DNA of 45,824 nt from Chloroflexota bacterium (lineage in GTDB: Bacteria > Chloroflexota > Dehalococcoidia > JACPQD01). Under the pieces are notes generated by a model that was not told where the DNA came from, made no database searches, and worked only from the letters and a program-made list of their open reading frames with translations. Location: assembly GCA_016190665.1 (NCBI GenBank), contig JACPQD010000037.1:1-45824 (forward strand), given 5' to 3'. Shown here in pieces: positions 34,188 to 42,055 of the stretch (its first letter is position 1; each line of letters opens with the position of its first letter). Both the position numbers and the translations under genes were made by a program.

Positions 34188-35327
34188 ATGGCAGAAGGCA
34201 AGATTACTGACGAAGCGGTAGCGGAGCTGAGGAAGCGGCTGGGGGGCTTTATCCGCCTCACGCAGTTCAACGAATACGCCACCAGGGACACTATCCGGCA
34301 CTACGCGCGTGGTATCGGGGACGCCAATCCACTCTGGTGCGACGACGAGTACGCCAAGAAGTCGCGTTGGGGTGGCATCATCGCGCCGCCTGGCTTCCTC
34401 TACAGCGTCTACTGGACGGCCGGACGGGCCGGCGGGCTGCCCGGTGTTCACGGCTTTCATTCCGGCAATGAATGGAACTGGCTCCGCGTAATCAATGAGG
34501 GCGACCGGATCAAGGCCCAGGAGCAGTTCACCGATATCGTCGAGAAAGCTGAGAGCGAGTACGCAGGCAAGACAGTCATTCAGTACACCGAGACGACCTA
34601 CCGCAACCAGCGTACAGAGACCATCGCCAAGTGCAAGGGATGGCAGATTCGCGCCGAGAGGAAAGCCGGGCGCGAGAAAGGCAAGTACTCTGCCATCAAG
34701 ACACACCATTACAGTCAGGAAGAGTTGGAGGCCATCTACGCGGACTACGACAAAGAGGAAGTCCGCGGCGGCAACCCGCGCTGGTGGGAGGACGTCAAGG
34801 AGGGCGAGCCGATAACCCACGTGGTCAAAGGACCGCTGACCGTCACCGACATTATTTGCTGGTATGTGGGCCAGGGCGGAACCCACAACCGCGCCCTCAA
34901 GCTGGCGCTGGAGTATTACCGGAGGCACCCCGCCGTGGCCTACCAGGACCCCGTCACCGGCGTCCCGGACACCGTCCAGCGCGTCCACTGGGACTCCTAT
35001 ATGGCGCAGCAGATCGGTATGCCCAACGCCTACGACGTAGGCTCGCAGCGCATCTCCTTCTTCACCCACCTCATGACCAACTGGCAAGGGGACGATAGCT
35101 TCCTGCGCAGCCTGAATGTTACTCTCCGTCGCTTCAATTATGTGGGCGATACTCAATGGCTGAAGGGGAAGGTCGTCCGCAAGTACGAGGAGAAGGGCGA
35201 ATACAAGGTAGACTGCGAGGTCTGGGCGGAGAACCAGCGGGGCGAGATCACCGCGCCCGGCCACGCCACCGTCGTGCTGCCGTCCCGGTTGCACGGGCCT
35301 GTGGTCCTCCCGGCCAAAGAATCGTAG
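34188..35327 (+). CDS. Double-hotdog MaoC-like acyl dehydratase
   Basis: 379-residue protein with two hotdog domains. The N-terminal half (about 1-165) resembles the FAS1-like MaoC dehydratase domain, with RDTIRHYARGIGDANPLWCDDEYAKKSRWGGIIAPPGFL. The C-terminal half (about 200-370) has a second hotdog with GGTHNRALKLALEYYRRHPAV and ISFFTHLMTNWQGDDSFLRSLNVTLRRFNYVGDTQWLKGKVVRKYEEKGEYKVDCEVWAENQRGE reduced to the usual family ending. Members hydrate or dehydrate enoyl-CoA thioesters. AGGGGGT precedes the ATG. It is a single gene with a terminator-like hairpin on each side. The specific acyl-CoA is unknown. Confidence 0.85.
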   Translation: MAEGKITDEAVAELRKRLGGFIRLTQFNEYATRDTIRHYARGIGDANPLWCDDEYAKKSRWGGIIAPPGFLYSVYWTAGRAGGLPGVHGFHSGNEWNWLRVINEGDRIKAQEQFTDIVEKAESEYAGKTVIQYTETTYRNQRTETIAKCKGWQIRAERKAGREKGKYSAIKTHHYSQEELEAIYADYDKEEVRGGNPRWWEDVKEGEPITHVVKGPLTVTDIICWYVGQGGTHNRALKLALEYYRRHPAVAYQDPVTGVPDTVQRVHWDSYMAQQIGMPNAYDVGSQRISFFTHLMTNWQGDDSFLRSLNVTLRRFNYVGDTQWLKGKVVRKYEEKGEYKVDCEVWAENQRGEITAPGHATVVLPSRLHGPVVLPAKES

Positions 35328-35437
35328 GGGCACAGCACGCTGTGCCCTCGGCGGCGACGGGCGTATCGCCCGGCACACCAGACCGACTCGGTCCGCGTTC
35401 TCGATAGACCTCCTTGGTTCAAAGACCAAGGGGGTCT
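35328..35437 (+). terminator. Cluster of hairpins ending the dehydratase unit
   Basis: GGGCACAG-CACG-CTGTGCCC (35328-35347) starts at the stop codon, followed by a small GGGCG/CGCCC hairpin and ACCGACTCGGT. Then comes a 13-bp stem with one G-T pair, AGACCTCCTTGGT / ACCAAGGGGGTCT (35406-35418 and 35425-35437), and a T-rich tract. The last is a good intrinsic terminator. Confidence 0.75.
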
Positions 35438-35451
35438 CTTCTCTGTTCTTC

Positions 35452-35480
35452 TTGACCGCTCCCCTGAGCCATGTTATAAT
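35452..35480 (+). promoter_or_regulatory. Promoter of the IscR-like regulator
   Basis: TTGACC (35452-35457), 17 bases, TATAAT (35475-35480): near-consensus. The start would be near 35487, 21 bases before the ATG. AGTAGTTTAGTAGGA right after it could include a regulator site but is not clearly palindromic. Confidence 0.8.
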
Positions 35481-35507
35481 TCCAAGTAGTTTAGTAGGAT
35501 TTGTGCT

Positions 35508-35948
35508 ATGTGGTTTTCCAGCAAAGGACACTACGGACTGCGGGCTATGGTGCACCTGGCTCTCGCCTATGGCGGCGGGCCGGTGGCGCTGGCTGAGATC
35601 GCTCGGAAGGAGAATCTCTCCGCCGACTATCTGGAACAGCTCTTTGCTCGCCTACGCCAGGTTGGGCTCGTGGAAAGTACGCGCGGGGTGCGCGGCGGCT
35701 ACCGATTGAGCTTCGAGCCGGCATCCGTCACCGCGGGACAGGTCATCCGTGCTCTGGAGGGGCCTGTAGCGCCGATGTCCTGCGCCTCCGAGGGCTGCGC
35801 CGAGGCAACGTGCGACAGGGAGCAGCACTGTGGGTCGCGGCTTCTGTGGCAACGCATGAGAGACAGCATCGCCCATGTCCTCGATTCCACGACCCTCGCC
35901 GAGCTATGCGAAGGTACGGGTGACGCCTGCGTCGCCTCTGCTGGTTGA
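35508..35948 (+). CDS. Rrf2/IscR-family Fe-S regulator
   Basis: 146-residue Rrf2-type regulator. The winged HTH covers residues about 1-75 (YGLRAMVHLALAYGGGPVALAEIARKENLSADYLEQLFARLRQVGLVESTRGVRGGYRL in parts). Downstream, the Cys cluster C-x4-5-C-x4-C-x5-C in SCASEGCAEATCDREQHC matches the [2Fe-2S] ligand region of IscR. It probably senses Fe-S status and controls the cysteine desulfurase gene 61 bases downstream, as IscR does. It has a strong promoter of its own. A scaffold (IscU/NifU) gene does not follow, so the operon is minimal. Confidence 0.92.
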   Translation: MWFSSKGHYGLRAMVHLALAYGGGPVALAEIARKENLSADYLEQLFARLRQVGLVESTRGVRGGYRLSFEPASVTAGQVIRALEGPVAPMSCASEGCAEATCDREQHCGSRLLWQRMRDSIAHVLDSTTLAELCEGTGDACVASAG

Positions 35949-36009
35949 CCCAGGGATGACTCACGACCGCCCCTACAGGCCGTTGCGAAAGACTGCGAGG
36001 AGGCTCTGA

Positions 36010-37194
36010 ATGGCCAGATTTGTTTACCTGGATCATGCGGCGACCACTCCGGTGCACCCCAGGGTGCTCGAAGCCATGCTGCCCTACTTCTCCGAGAAAT
36101 ACGGCAACCCGTCCAGCATTTACGGCATCGCTCAAGAGTCCCGAAAAGCCCTTGACGAGTCGCGGGAGACGGTAGCCAGCGTACTGGGCTGCCGGCCCAA
36201 CGAGGTCATTTTTACCAGCGGCGGCAGCGAATCCGACAATACGGCTATAAAGGGAGGCGCCTTTGCTTCCAAACAGGAAGGCAATCATATTATCACCTCC
36301 AGCATCGAGCATCACGCCATTCTCCATACCTGCCAGTTTATGGAGAAGTTCGGCTTTGAAGTTACCTACCTGCCTGTCGATCGCTACGGCGTTGTGAGCC
36401 CTCAGGAACTGGAGAAGGCCCTCACCGAAAAGACGGTGCTGGTCAGTATCATGCTGGCCAACAACGAGGTGGGGACCATCGAGCCCATCGGCGAACTGGC
36501 GGGGGTGACAAAGGACTACGCACGGAAATCAGGCAAGAATATTATCTTCCATACGGATGCGGTCCAGGGGGCGGGAGCCATCGACATCAATGTCGATCGC
36601 CTCGGCGTGGACATGCTGAGCCTCTCGTCCCACAAGTTTTACGGACCCAAGGGAGTGGGAGTGCTGTATCTGAGGCGCGCCACCCCCTTCATGCCCCAGC
36701 AGGTGGGCGGCGGACAGGAGCGCCACCGGCGCGCTGGCACCGAGAACGTCGCCGGGATCGTAGGAACAGCCGCGGCCCTGAAGCTCGCCGAGGAGGCGAG
36801 GGAGACCAATGCCGCCTATTGTACCCGGCTCAGGGAACGGCTCATCGATGGGATCAGCGCCAGGATCGACCGGGTCTATCTGAACGGCCACCCGACGCAG
36901 CGTCTCCCCAACAACGTCAACTTCTGTTTCGAGTTCGTGGAAGGCGAGGCCATACTCCTGAGCCTGGACCTTGCCGGTATAGCCGCCTCCAGTGGAAGCG
37001 CTTGCACGTCCGGCTCACTGGAGCCCTCCCACGTCCTCACGTCCATGGGCGTCCCCGCCCGCCTCGCCCAGGGTGGCTTGCGCTTCACGCTAGGCTCGGA
37101 CAACACGGAGGACGATGTGGACTACGTGCTCTCTGTCCTGCCGGAAATGGTGGAGAAGCTCAGGGCTCTGTCTCCCCTGTCAGCCCGCAAATAG
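36010..37194 (+). CDS. Cysteine desulfurase (NifS/IscS class)
   Basis: 394-residue PLP enzyme that takes sulfur from cysteine for Fe-S clusters and other thio-cofactors. It opens [12 protein letters not shown]; the PLP site is [12 protein letters not shown] with Lys209; DAVQGAG holds the conserved Asp/Gln; the catalytic Cys332 lies in [10 protein letters not shown], followed by EPSHVL, the group I (IscS/NifS) arrangement. GAGGAGG lies before the ATG. The IscR-like gene is just upstream. It may also support selenium metabolism, but that is inference. A long inverted repeat begins at its stop codon. Confidence 0.95.
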   Translation: MARFVYLDHAATTPVHPRVLEAMLPYFSEKYGNPSSIYGIAQESRKALDESRETVASVLGCRPNEVIFTSGGSESDNTAIKGGAFASKQEGNHIITSSIEHHAILHTCQFMEKFGFEVTYLPVDRYGVVSPQELEKALTEKTVLVSIMLANNEVGTIEPIGELAGVTKDYARKSGKNIIFHTDAVQGAGAIDINVDRLGVDMLSLSSHKFYGPKGVGVLYLRRATPFMPQQVGGGQERHRRAGTENVAGIVGTAAALKLAEEARETNAAYCTRLRERLIDGISARIDRVYLNGHPTQRLPNNVNFCFEFVEGEAILLSLDLAGIAASSGSACTSGSLEPSHVLTSMGVPARLAQGGLRFTLGSDNTEDDVDYVLSVLPEMVEKLRALSPLSARK

Positions 37195-37248
37195 CCCTCA
37201 GCCTTCGCCGGTCAGCCACCAGCCATTGACTGCTGAAGGCTGAGGGCT
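37193..37248. repeat. Perfect 14-bp inverted repeat at the desulfurase stop
   Basis: AGCCCTCAGCCTTC (37193-37206, overlapping the stop codon) and GAAGGCTGAGGGCT (37235-37248) pair perfectly around a 28-base spacer. Confidence 0.7.
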
Positions 37249-37269
37249 GAACTCTGGCAGATGACAAGC

Positions 37270-37300
37270 GTAGGGGAGGGTCTGTGAGACCCTCCCCTAC
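37270..37300. terminator. Bidirectional terminator between convergent genes
   Basis: GTAGGGGAGGGTCT-GTG-AGACCCTCCCCTAC: a perfect 14-bp stem with a 3-base loop, followed by TTT on the plus strand. It separates the desulfurase gene from the convergent Ig-like protein gene. Confidence 0.8.
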
Positions 37301-37331
37301 TTTGGAACCGGGACTGCGGCGGTCTCCTGGC

Positions 37332-39962
37332 CTACGGGACCAGGTCTCCCTGCTCGCTCAGGTTGATGATGTACCCTCGCCCCATCTCCAACGAGTTGAA
37401 CCCGGCCCCCGGCCTGGCGATCTCATACCCCGTCTCCGGACTGTAGCGGTAAATGGACACCCACTTGCCCGCCAGGGAAGCCAGGTGGCCGCCGAGGTTG
37501 GCTGACGGCAGCAGGTCCATGCTGGTGAAGCCGATGAGGTTATAGCCGCCCGCCAGCGAGTACCTCGGCGTGGGAACCGTCAGCAACTCCTTGGGCTCCA
37601 GGGTCAGGTTCAGCTCTCCGTCGATGAGCGAGTTAATCCAGTAGCCTTTCCCATCCTCTATGCTGGTGAGGCTGCCGGTCCACGCGCCGTCCGAAGAGGT
37701 GCCAAAGTCCCACTCTCCCGTAGTCGTGTCGTAGGTGTAGACTTTGTCGGCGACGGCGCCCAAGACGTCCGCGACGCTATCTTCAACCAGCCGCCTGGGC
37801 ACCGAGATGAGGTTCCATCCCTTGGCCAGCTTGATGGTCACCACCGGGCTTACCGGCGTCGGTGTAGCCGTCGGTGTAGGCGTAGGCGTGGGCGTCGGCG
37901 TGACCGTTGGCGTAGGCGTTGCCCTTGGTGTGGGCGTCCGGGTTGGGGTTGGAGGCACGAAAACGCCGCCACCACCACCGCCCCCACCACCCCCGAGAAT
38001 GGGCGGGGAATCAGCCGTAACGAAGCTGGCCTGCAAAGTGGTATCGCAATTACCAGCGGCGTCGCAAGAGGTCACGGTGTAGAACGACTGGGTGGCCGGC
38101 GAGATGCCGGAGATCCCCACCGAGTGCGCCGTGTTGAGAGCGCTGTCGCCCGCAGTCAACGGCGTGGCTGTTGTCGTCCCGAAGCGCACTGTTGAAGTGG
38201 CCGGCTCGCTTGTCGTCCACGTTATTATCGCGCCGGTGGCGGACAGGTTACTAACTGTCACCCCTGAGATCACCGGTGGAATGCTGTCCTGGGTAATGGT
38301 GGGAACCGCCGTTGGCGGACTCTCGACCGCGCTGGTTGCGGTGACGGTGAAGCTATTGGCCGCATTGGCGATCAGAGGAACGCCGATGCTCCAGGCAGTA
38401 GCTCCACCGGCCAATTGCTGCTGTCCGGCCACTGCACCGGCGGCATCCTTGATCCGGACCAACATATCGGCTTCCGCCGTTCCGCTAATGGTGAAGTTGG
38501 CGGCATTGGTGATTGCGCCTCCCGCGGACGGCGAGACGACCACAGGCGCCAGCGGGACCCTACTGTCTATCGTGAATTGCGAGTTGCTCGCCGGACTATT
38601 TGTGACGCCCCCCTGCTGGCCGGATTGCGCACTGATGGTCACATTAGCGACGCCGTCATTGCCCGCCGGGACAATGGCGGCGAACGTCCATGTCGCGCCG
38701 GCACCCGTCATGGGAACATTGACCACGTTTGGGCCGGCCCCCGTGAAGATTATTGAGATCAGCGGCGTACCGCCGACAGCTAATCCGCCGGAGAACGTAG
38801 TCGTTACTGTCACAGTCTCTCCCGAGGCGACGACCCGGTTCGGGTCGTAGGTCAGGGCTACGTGGAGCCCCGAACTCCCCTGGAAGATTCTGGGCACGAC
38901 GGCAGCAGGTCCTTCGTTGCCTGATCCGTCCGTTGCCGTCGCGGCAAAGTCATTCGTCGTATCGGCGACGAGGGGGACGCTGATGGTGAAGGCGGTGCCG
39001 CCGCCCTCCAGTTGCTGCTGGCCCACGACTGCCCCGGTCGCATCCTTCACTTTGACCAGGGAGTCAGCTTCCGCGGCTCCCCGGACGGTGAAGACGGTCG
39101 TGGCCGCGCTAACGCGGCCCACAGGCTCCACGATGACAGGCGCCGCTGGAGGAGTGGTGTCCGCCACCTTTCCTGAAACACGAAACAGGATCGTCCGTGT
39201 TGTAGTTTGAATGCCAGCCGTGGCAGGGTCGAGGTCCACGCCGGGGGGTCCGTCGATCCTGAAGATGTTATCGGCCGTGGGACTGCCAACTACCGCATGC
39301 GGTACGTTGGGATTTCCCACATATCTTCTTCCTGTGGCCGGGTCTCTGAGCTCGGGCGGGTCGGCGGCGAAATTATCCCAGGTGAGGAAGGGACCAATAG
39401 TTGAAGCAAGCGCCAGGCTGAAATCACAGGTCGCGCCCGCCCCTGGTGCGCAACCTACGTCCTCTGTATCGTTTATCTCAGGGCCCGGCCCTACCGCCGA
39501 CACATTAAAAGTCTTCTCGCCATACGGATGTCTGACTCTATACGTTCCCGGGCCGGGAACGTCAGCCGTGATTCCGATCCTTCCGAAAGTCTTCTGCTGT
39601 CCTGCGGCAGGAGCGCCGCCAACAAAGGAGCCTTTCAGTGCGACCACCAGATGAGCGTCGATATGTTCGCCGGCTCCACCTAGGGTCGCTTCCCCGCTCC
39701 ACCAGAAGATTTCATCGGGATAGTTGTCGGGAAAGGAAAGTGGTGCCGCCGGGTTCGGAAGGCTGGACGGAGCGAATAGGCACAGACCGCTCGTGTCGAG
39801 GCACTTCTCCACAGCCAGGCCTGTCGAATCGCCGTACCAGGTTGGGAAGCCGTCGGAACGATCAACAGGTCCGGCTTGCTGCAGCGCTCCTTGTGCGGGA
39901 ACGGAACTGCCTGCTATCAAGGCTATCAACATGAACAGTGAAACAAGAATCTTGCTGCGCAT
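37332..39962 (-). CDS. Secreted Ig-like repeat protein with GWNLIS module
   Basis: 876-residue exported protein. The signal peptide (MRSKILVSLFMLIALIAGSSVPAQG) is cut near residue 25. An N-terminal domain to about 265 contains ELRDPATGRRYVGNPNVPHAV, shared with the protein at the right edge. Then come Ig-like repeats of the type PVIVEP...GTAEADxLVKVKDATGAVVGQQQL, a fibronectin-like domain with WTTSEPATSTVRFG and SFYTVTSCDAAGNCD, a poly-Gly stretch, a Thr-Pro linker of about 35 residues, and a C-terminal module of about 170 residues (KGWNLISVPRRL, TSIEDGKGYWINSL, GGYNLIGFTS, MGRGYIINLSEQGDLVP) holding two related halves. Probably a surface protein; no sortase signal or S-layer motif is seen. 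GAAAGGAG precedes the ATG. Confidence 0.85.
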   Translation of the reverse strand: MRSKILVSLFMLIALIAGSSVPAQGALQQAGPVDRSDGFPTWYGDSTGLAVEKCLDTSGLCLFAPSSLPNPAAPLSFPDNYPDEIFWWSGEATLGGAGEHIDAHLVVALKGSFVGGAPAAGQQKTFGRIGITADVPGPGTYRVRHPYGEKTFNVSAVGPGPEINDTEDVGCAPGAGATCDFSLALASTIGPFLTWDNFAADPPELRDPATGRRYVGNPNVPHAVVGSPTADNIFRIDGPPGVDLDPATAGIQTTTRTILFRVSGKVADTTPPAAPVIVEPVGRVSAATTVFTVRGAAEADSLVKVKDATGAVVGQQQLEGGGTAFTISVPLVADTTNDFAATATDGSGNEGPAAVVPRIFQGSSGLHVALTYDPNRVVASGETVTVTTTFSGGLAVGGTPLISIIFTGAGPNVVNVPMTGAGATWTFAAIVPAGNDGVANVTISAQSGQQGGVTNSPASNSQFTIDSRVPLAPVVVSPSAGGAITNAANFTISGTAEADMLVRIKDAAGAVAGQQQLAGGATAWSIGVPLIANAANSFTVTATSAVESPPTAVPTITQDSIPPVISGVTVSNLSATGAIITWTTSEPATSTVRFGTTTATPLTAGDSALNTAHSVGISGISPATQSFYTVTSCDAAGNCDTTLQASFVTADSPPILGGGGGGGGGGVFVPPTPTRTPTPRATPTPTVTPTPTPTPTPTATPTPVSPVVTIKLAKGWNLISVPRRLVEDSVADVLGAVADKVYTYDTTTGEWDFGTSSDGAWTGSLTSIEDGKGYWINSLIDGELNLTLEPKELLTVPTPRYSLAGGYNLIGFTSMDLLPSANLGGHLASLAGKWVSIYRYSPETGYEIARPGAGFNSLEMGRGYIINLSEQGDLVP

Positions 39963-40522
39963 TGGGATTGCTCCTTTCGTTCGCCTTTCTTAGGCTGTCA
40001 ATTTAGGTTCTTCGGTCTGCCGTGAAAAGGATCACATTTTCATCTGCTTTTCCTCCTTACTTTCTCTCAGGGCGCTGCTCCTTCACTCGGTGGTCCTGTA
40101 TCACCCTCTTCCTTCCTCGTCAGGCATCATTTCCCCGGTAAGGCAGTTGTGACCCGTCGGCGTCGACGCCGCGCGACAGAGACACAGGCACCCGTCCGCG
40201 TTCTGTATTCGGCCCTTTGGATTATTGTCGCTGCTGTTTGACGGCCAGTCTGCCATAATAAATCAACACTCATGTAATGGAATCTGAACAATCTCCATGG
40301 TGAGAAAAGCTGAGGCAATTGAAGCGGCGACCGCGCGTGGAGGGGGGCGATTTGGTCATGAAGGGCGTTGCACTACCCCGGTGAAGGGCCAGGACGACTC
40401 CGGCGCTGCCTGCAGAGAGTCAAGCGTTCGGATCTACGTGGCACGGACGCACTGCACAAAGAAGGAGGGCGCCCCAAACCGGGGCACCCCCCTGGGATGC
40501 CGGACTGCGGCGGTCTCCTGGC
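39963..40522. other. 560-base intergenic region with conserved leader element
   Basis: No convincing gene. It contains the element at 40184-40294, which resembles one at 41837-41927, a perfect 14-bp palindrome near 40158-40171 (core GTCGAC), and a GCGCCCC/GGGGCAC hairpin near 40470-40490 that could terminate the next minus-strand gene. No strong -35/-10 pair was found for the gene starting at 39962. Confidence 0.55.
40184..40294 (-). promoter_or_regulatory. Conserved upstream element, copy 1
   Basis: Shares with 41837-41927 the plus-strand blocks GTnTGCCATAA, ATGTAATG, AACAAT, TTCTnTATTC-like plus CCCTTT, and ACAGGC, in the same order with small gaps. It lies 220-330 bases upstream of the secreted protein starting at 39962. 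Nature unknown: promoter or leader RNA. Confidence 0.5.
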
Positions 40523-41782
40523 CTACGGGACCAGGTCTCCCTGCTCGCTCAGGTTGATGATATACCCTCGCCCTATTTCCACCGTGCCGAACCCGCCACC
40601 GGCGGGTCTGGCGATCTCGTAGCCAGTGTTGGGGTCGTACCGATAAAGCGACACCCATTTCTCCGCCAGCGGTGCCAGATAAGCGCTGACGTTGACCGAA
40701 GGCGCCAGGTCCAGGGTGGTGTAGCCGATCAGGTTCCAACCGGCTGGCAGCGAGTACCTCGGCGCCGGTCGCGACGGATCCTTCGGTGCCAGAGTCAAGG
40801 TCAGGTCTCCGTCCACGAGCGAGTTGACCCAGTAAGCTTTCCCGTCCTCGATGGACGTAAGCGTTCCCGTCCACACGCCACCCACGGAGGTGGCGAAGTC
40901 CCACCCTCCGGTGGCGTTGTAAGTATAGACTCTATCGGCGACGCCGCTCATTACATCCCCAACCTTATCCTCAGCCAGCCGTCTGGGCACCGACATGAGG
41001 TTCCATCCCCTGACCAGCTTGATCCGCAGAACTGGAGTGACCGGCGTAGGCGCGCCTGCGGCGGGCGTAGGCGTGGGCGGGGCGGCCGCCGTTGTGAAGC
41101 TTGCGTGCAAAGTTGCGTCGCAGTTGCCAGCAGCGTCGCAGGAGGTCAGCATATAGAAAGCTTCGGTCGAGGGCGGAAGGCCGGTCAAGGCTACCGAGTG
41201 CGCTGTCTTCAAAGCGGGGTCGGTCAGGGTTGAAGCCGGCACCGTTGCCGCGCCGTACCGCACTGTTGAATTGGTAGGCTCGTTCGTGCTCCACGTTATT
41301 GTCGCGCCCGTGGGTGATACGCTGGCGAGTGTCACGCCTGAGATTACCGGGGCAACGCTGTCCTCCGTTATGGTGGGCACCGTTATGCGGACGCTTTCGG
41401 CTCCTCCCGCGTCTGTCGCCGACGCGCTGAAGATATTTCCAGCGTTTTGCGTCAAGGGGACCGTCACACTGAAGGCGCCGGTGGCATTGGCAACGGCGGA
41501 ACCAACGACGGCAGATGCCGCATTATACACCTTGACCAGCATCCCCGCCTGCGCTGTTCCGGTTATGGCGAAGGTGTCCGCATTTACGGATTTGCCGGCG
41601 GGGGGCGGTGAGACGATGGCAGGCGGAGACGGAGACGCCTGGGGATCAGTCGCCGGGGAGCCATGGTCAGGCCCGATAGTCCTGGCGAGGACCGATGCGC
41701 CTTGACTTGGAAGAGAAGCCATGAGAATTACCGATGCCAGCACGATTGTGCGGACGGATAGCCTTCTCGTCGTATCCAACAT
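40523..41782 (-). CDS. Secreted Ig-like/fibronectin protein with GWNLMS module
   Basis: 419-residue shorter relative of the flanking giants. Signal peptide (MLDTTRRLSVRTIVLASVILMASLPSQG), one Ig-like repeat (IVSPPPAGKSVNADTFAITGTAQAGMLVKVYNAAS in parts), one fibronectin-like domain (WSTNEPTNSTVRYG, FYMLTSCDAAGNCD), a short Pro/Ala/Thr linker, and the same C-terminal module (RGWNLMSVPRRL, TSIEDGKAYWVNSL, AGWNLIGYTT, IGRGYIINLSEQGDLVP). It lacks the N-terminal RRYVGNP domain. GGAGGT lies 8 bases before the ATG. Its last 39 coding bases plus 21 bases past the stop are identical to the gene at 37332. Confidence 0.85.
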   Translation of the reverse strand: MLDTTRRLSVRTIVLASVILMASLPSQGASVLARTIGPDHGSPATDPQASPSPPAIVSPPPAGKSVNADTFAITGTAQAGMLVKVYNAASAVVGSAVANATGAFSVTVPLTQNAGNIFSASATDAGGAESVRITVPTITEDSVAPVISGVTLASVSPTGATITWSTNEPTNSTVRYGAATVPASTLTDPALKTAHSVALTGLPPSTEAFYMLTSCDAAGNCDATLHASFTTAAAPPTPTPAAGAPTPVTPVLRIKLVRGWNLMSVPRRLAEDKVGDVMSGVADRVYTYNATGGWDFATSVGGVWTGTLTSIEDGKAYWVNSLVDGDLTLTLAPKDPSRPAPRYSLPAGWNLIGYTTLDLAPSVNVSAYLAPLAEKWVSLYRYDPNTGYEIARPAGGGFGTVEIGRGYIINLSEQGDLVP

Positions 41783-41836
41783 CCAGATTCACCTCCGCGA
41801 CTGGATTTGCTGCTGGCAGACCTTGGCCCAGCCGTG

Positions 41837-41927
41837 ACAGGCTCTATGAAGTTCTATTCTCCCTTTTACTCATAAGTAAGTATGCCATAAGAATTCAGCA
41901 ATTTATGTAATGAAACTTCAACAATTC
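41837..41927 (-). promoter_or_regulatory. Conserved upstream element, copy 2
   Basis: Second copy of the element at 40184-40294, placed 55-145 bases upstream of the secreted protein starting at 41782. A weak TTGCTG-N17-TACTTA pair lies inside it on the minus strand. The region 41783-42055 holds nothing else but the hairpin at 41993. Confidence 0.5.
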
Positions 41928-41992
41928 GACTAAGTAAAATACGACGGCAAAGTAAGCGTGAAAGCCGCTCAAAAGGCTTAGTTGAGGGACAC

Positions 41993-42033
41993 AGACCGAC
42001 TCGTCCTGAGCTTGATTCAGGACGAGTCGGTCT
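41993..42033. terminator. 17-bp perfect hairpin between secreted-protein genes
   Basis: Arms 41993-42009 and 42017-42033 (beginning AGACCGACTCG) pair perfectly around a 7-base loop. It lies 23 bases past the stop of the minus-strand giant gene and is likely its terminator. No T run is visible on the minus strand. It shares the GACCGACTCG core with hairpins at 34118 and 35380. Confidence 0.7.
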
Positions 42034-42055
42034 TGTTGTCGTACCAGAGACGCCT

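Noticed and set aside
39963..40300. Cyclic-di-GMP riboswitch upstream of the secreted protein
   Set aside because: Such riboswitches often precede adhesin genes, but the conserved GACGCAAAGC-type core and receptor were not found; only an unnamed conserved element is reported.
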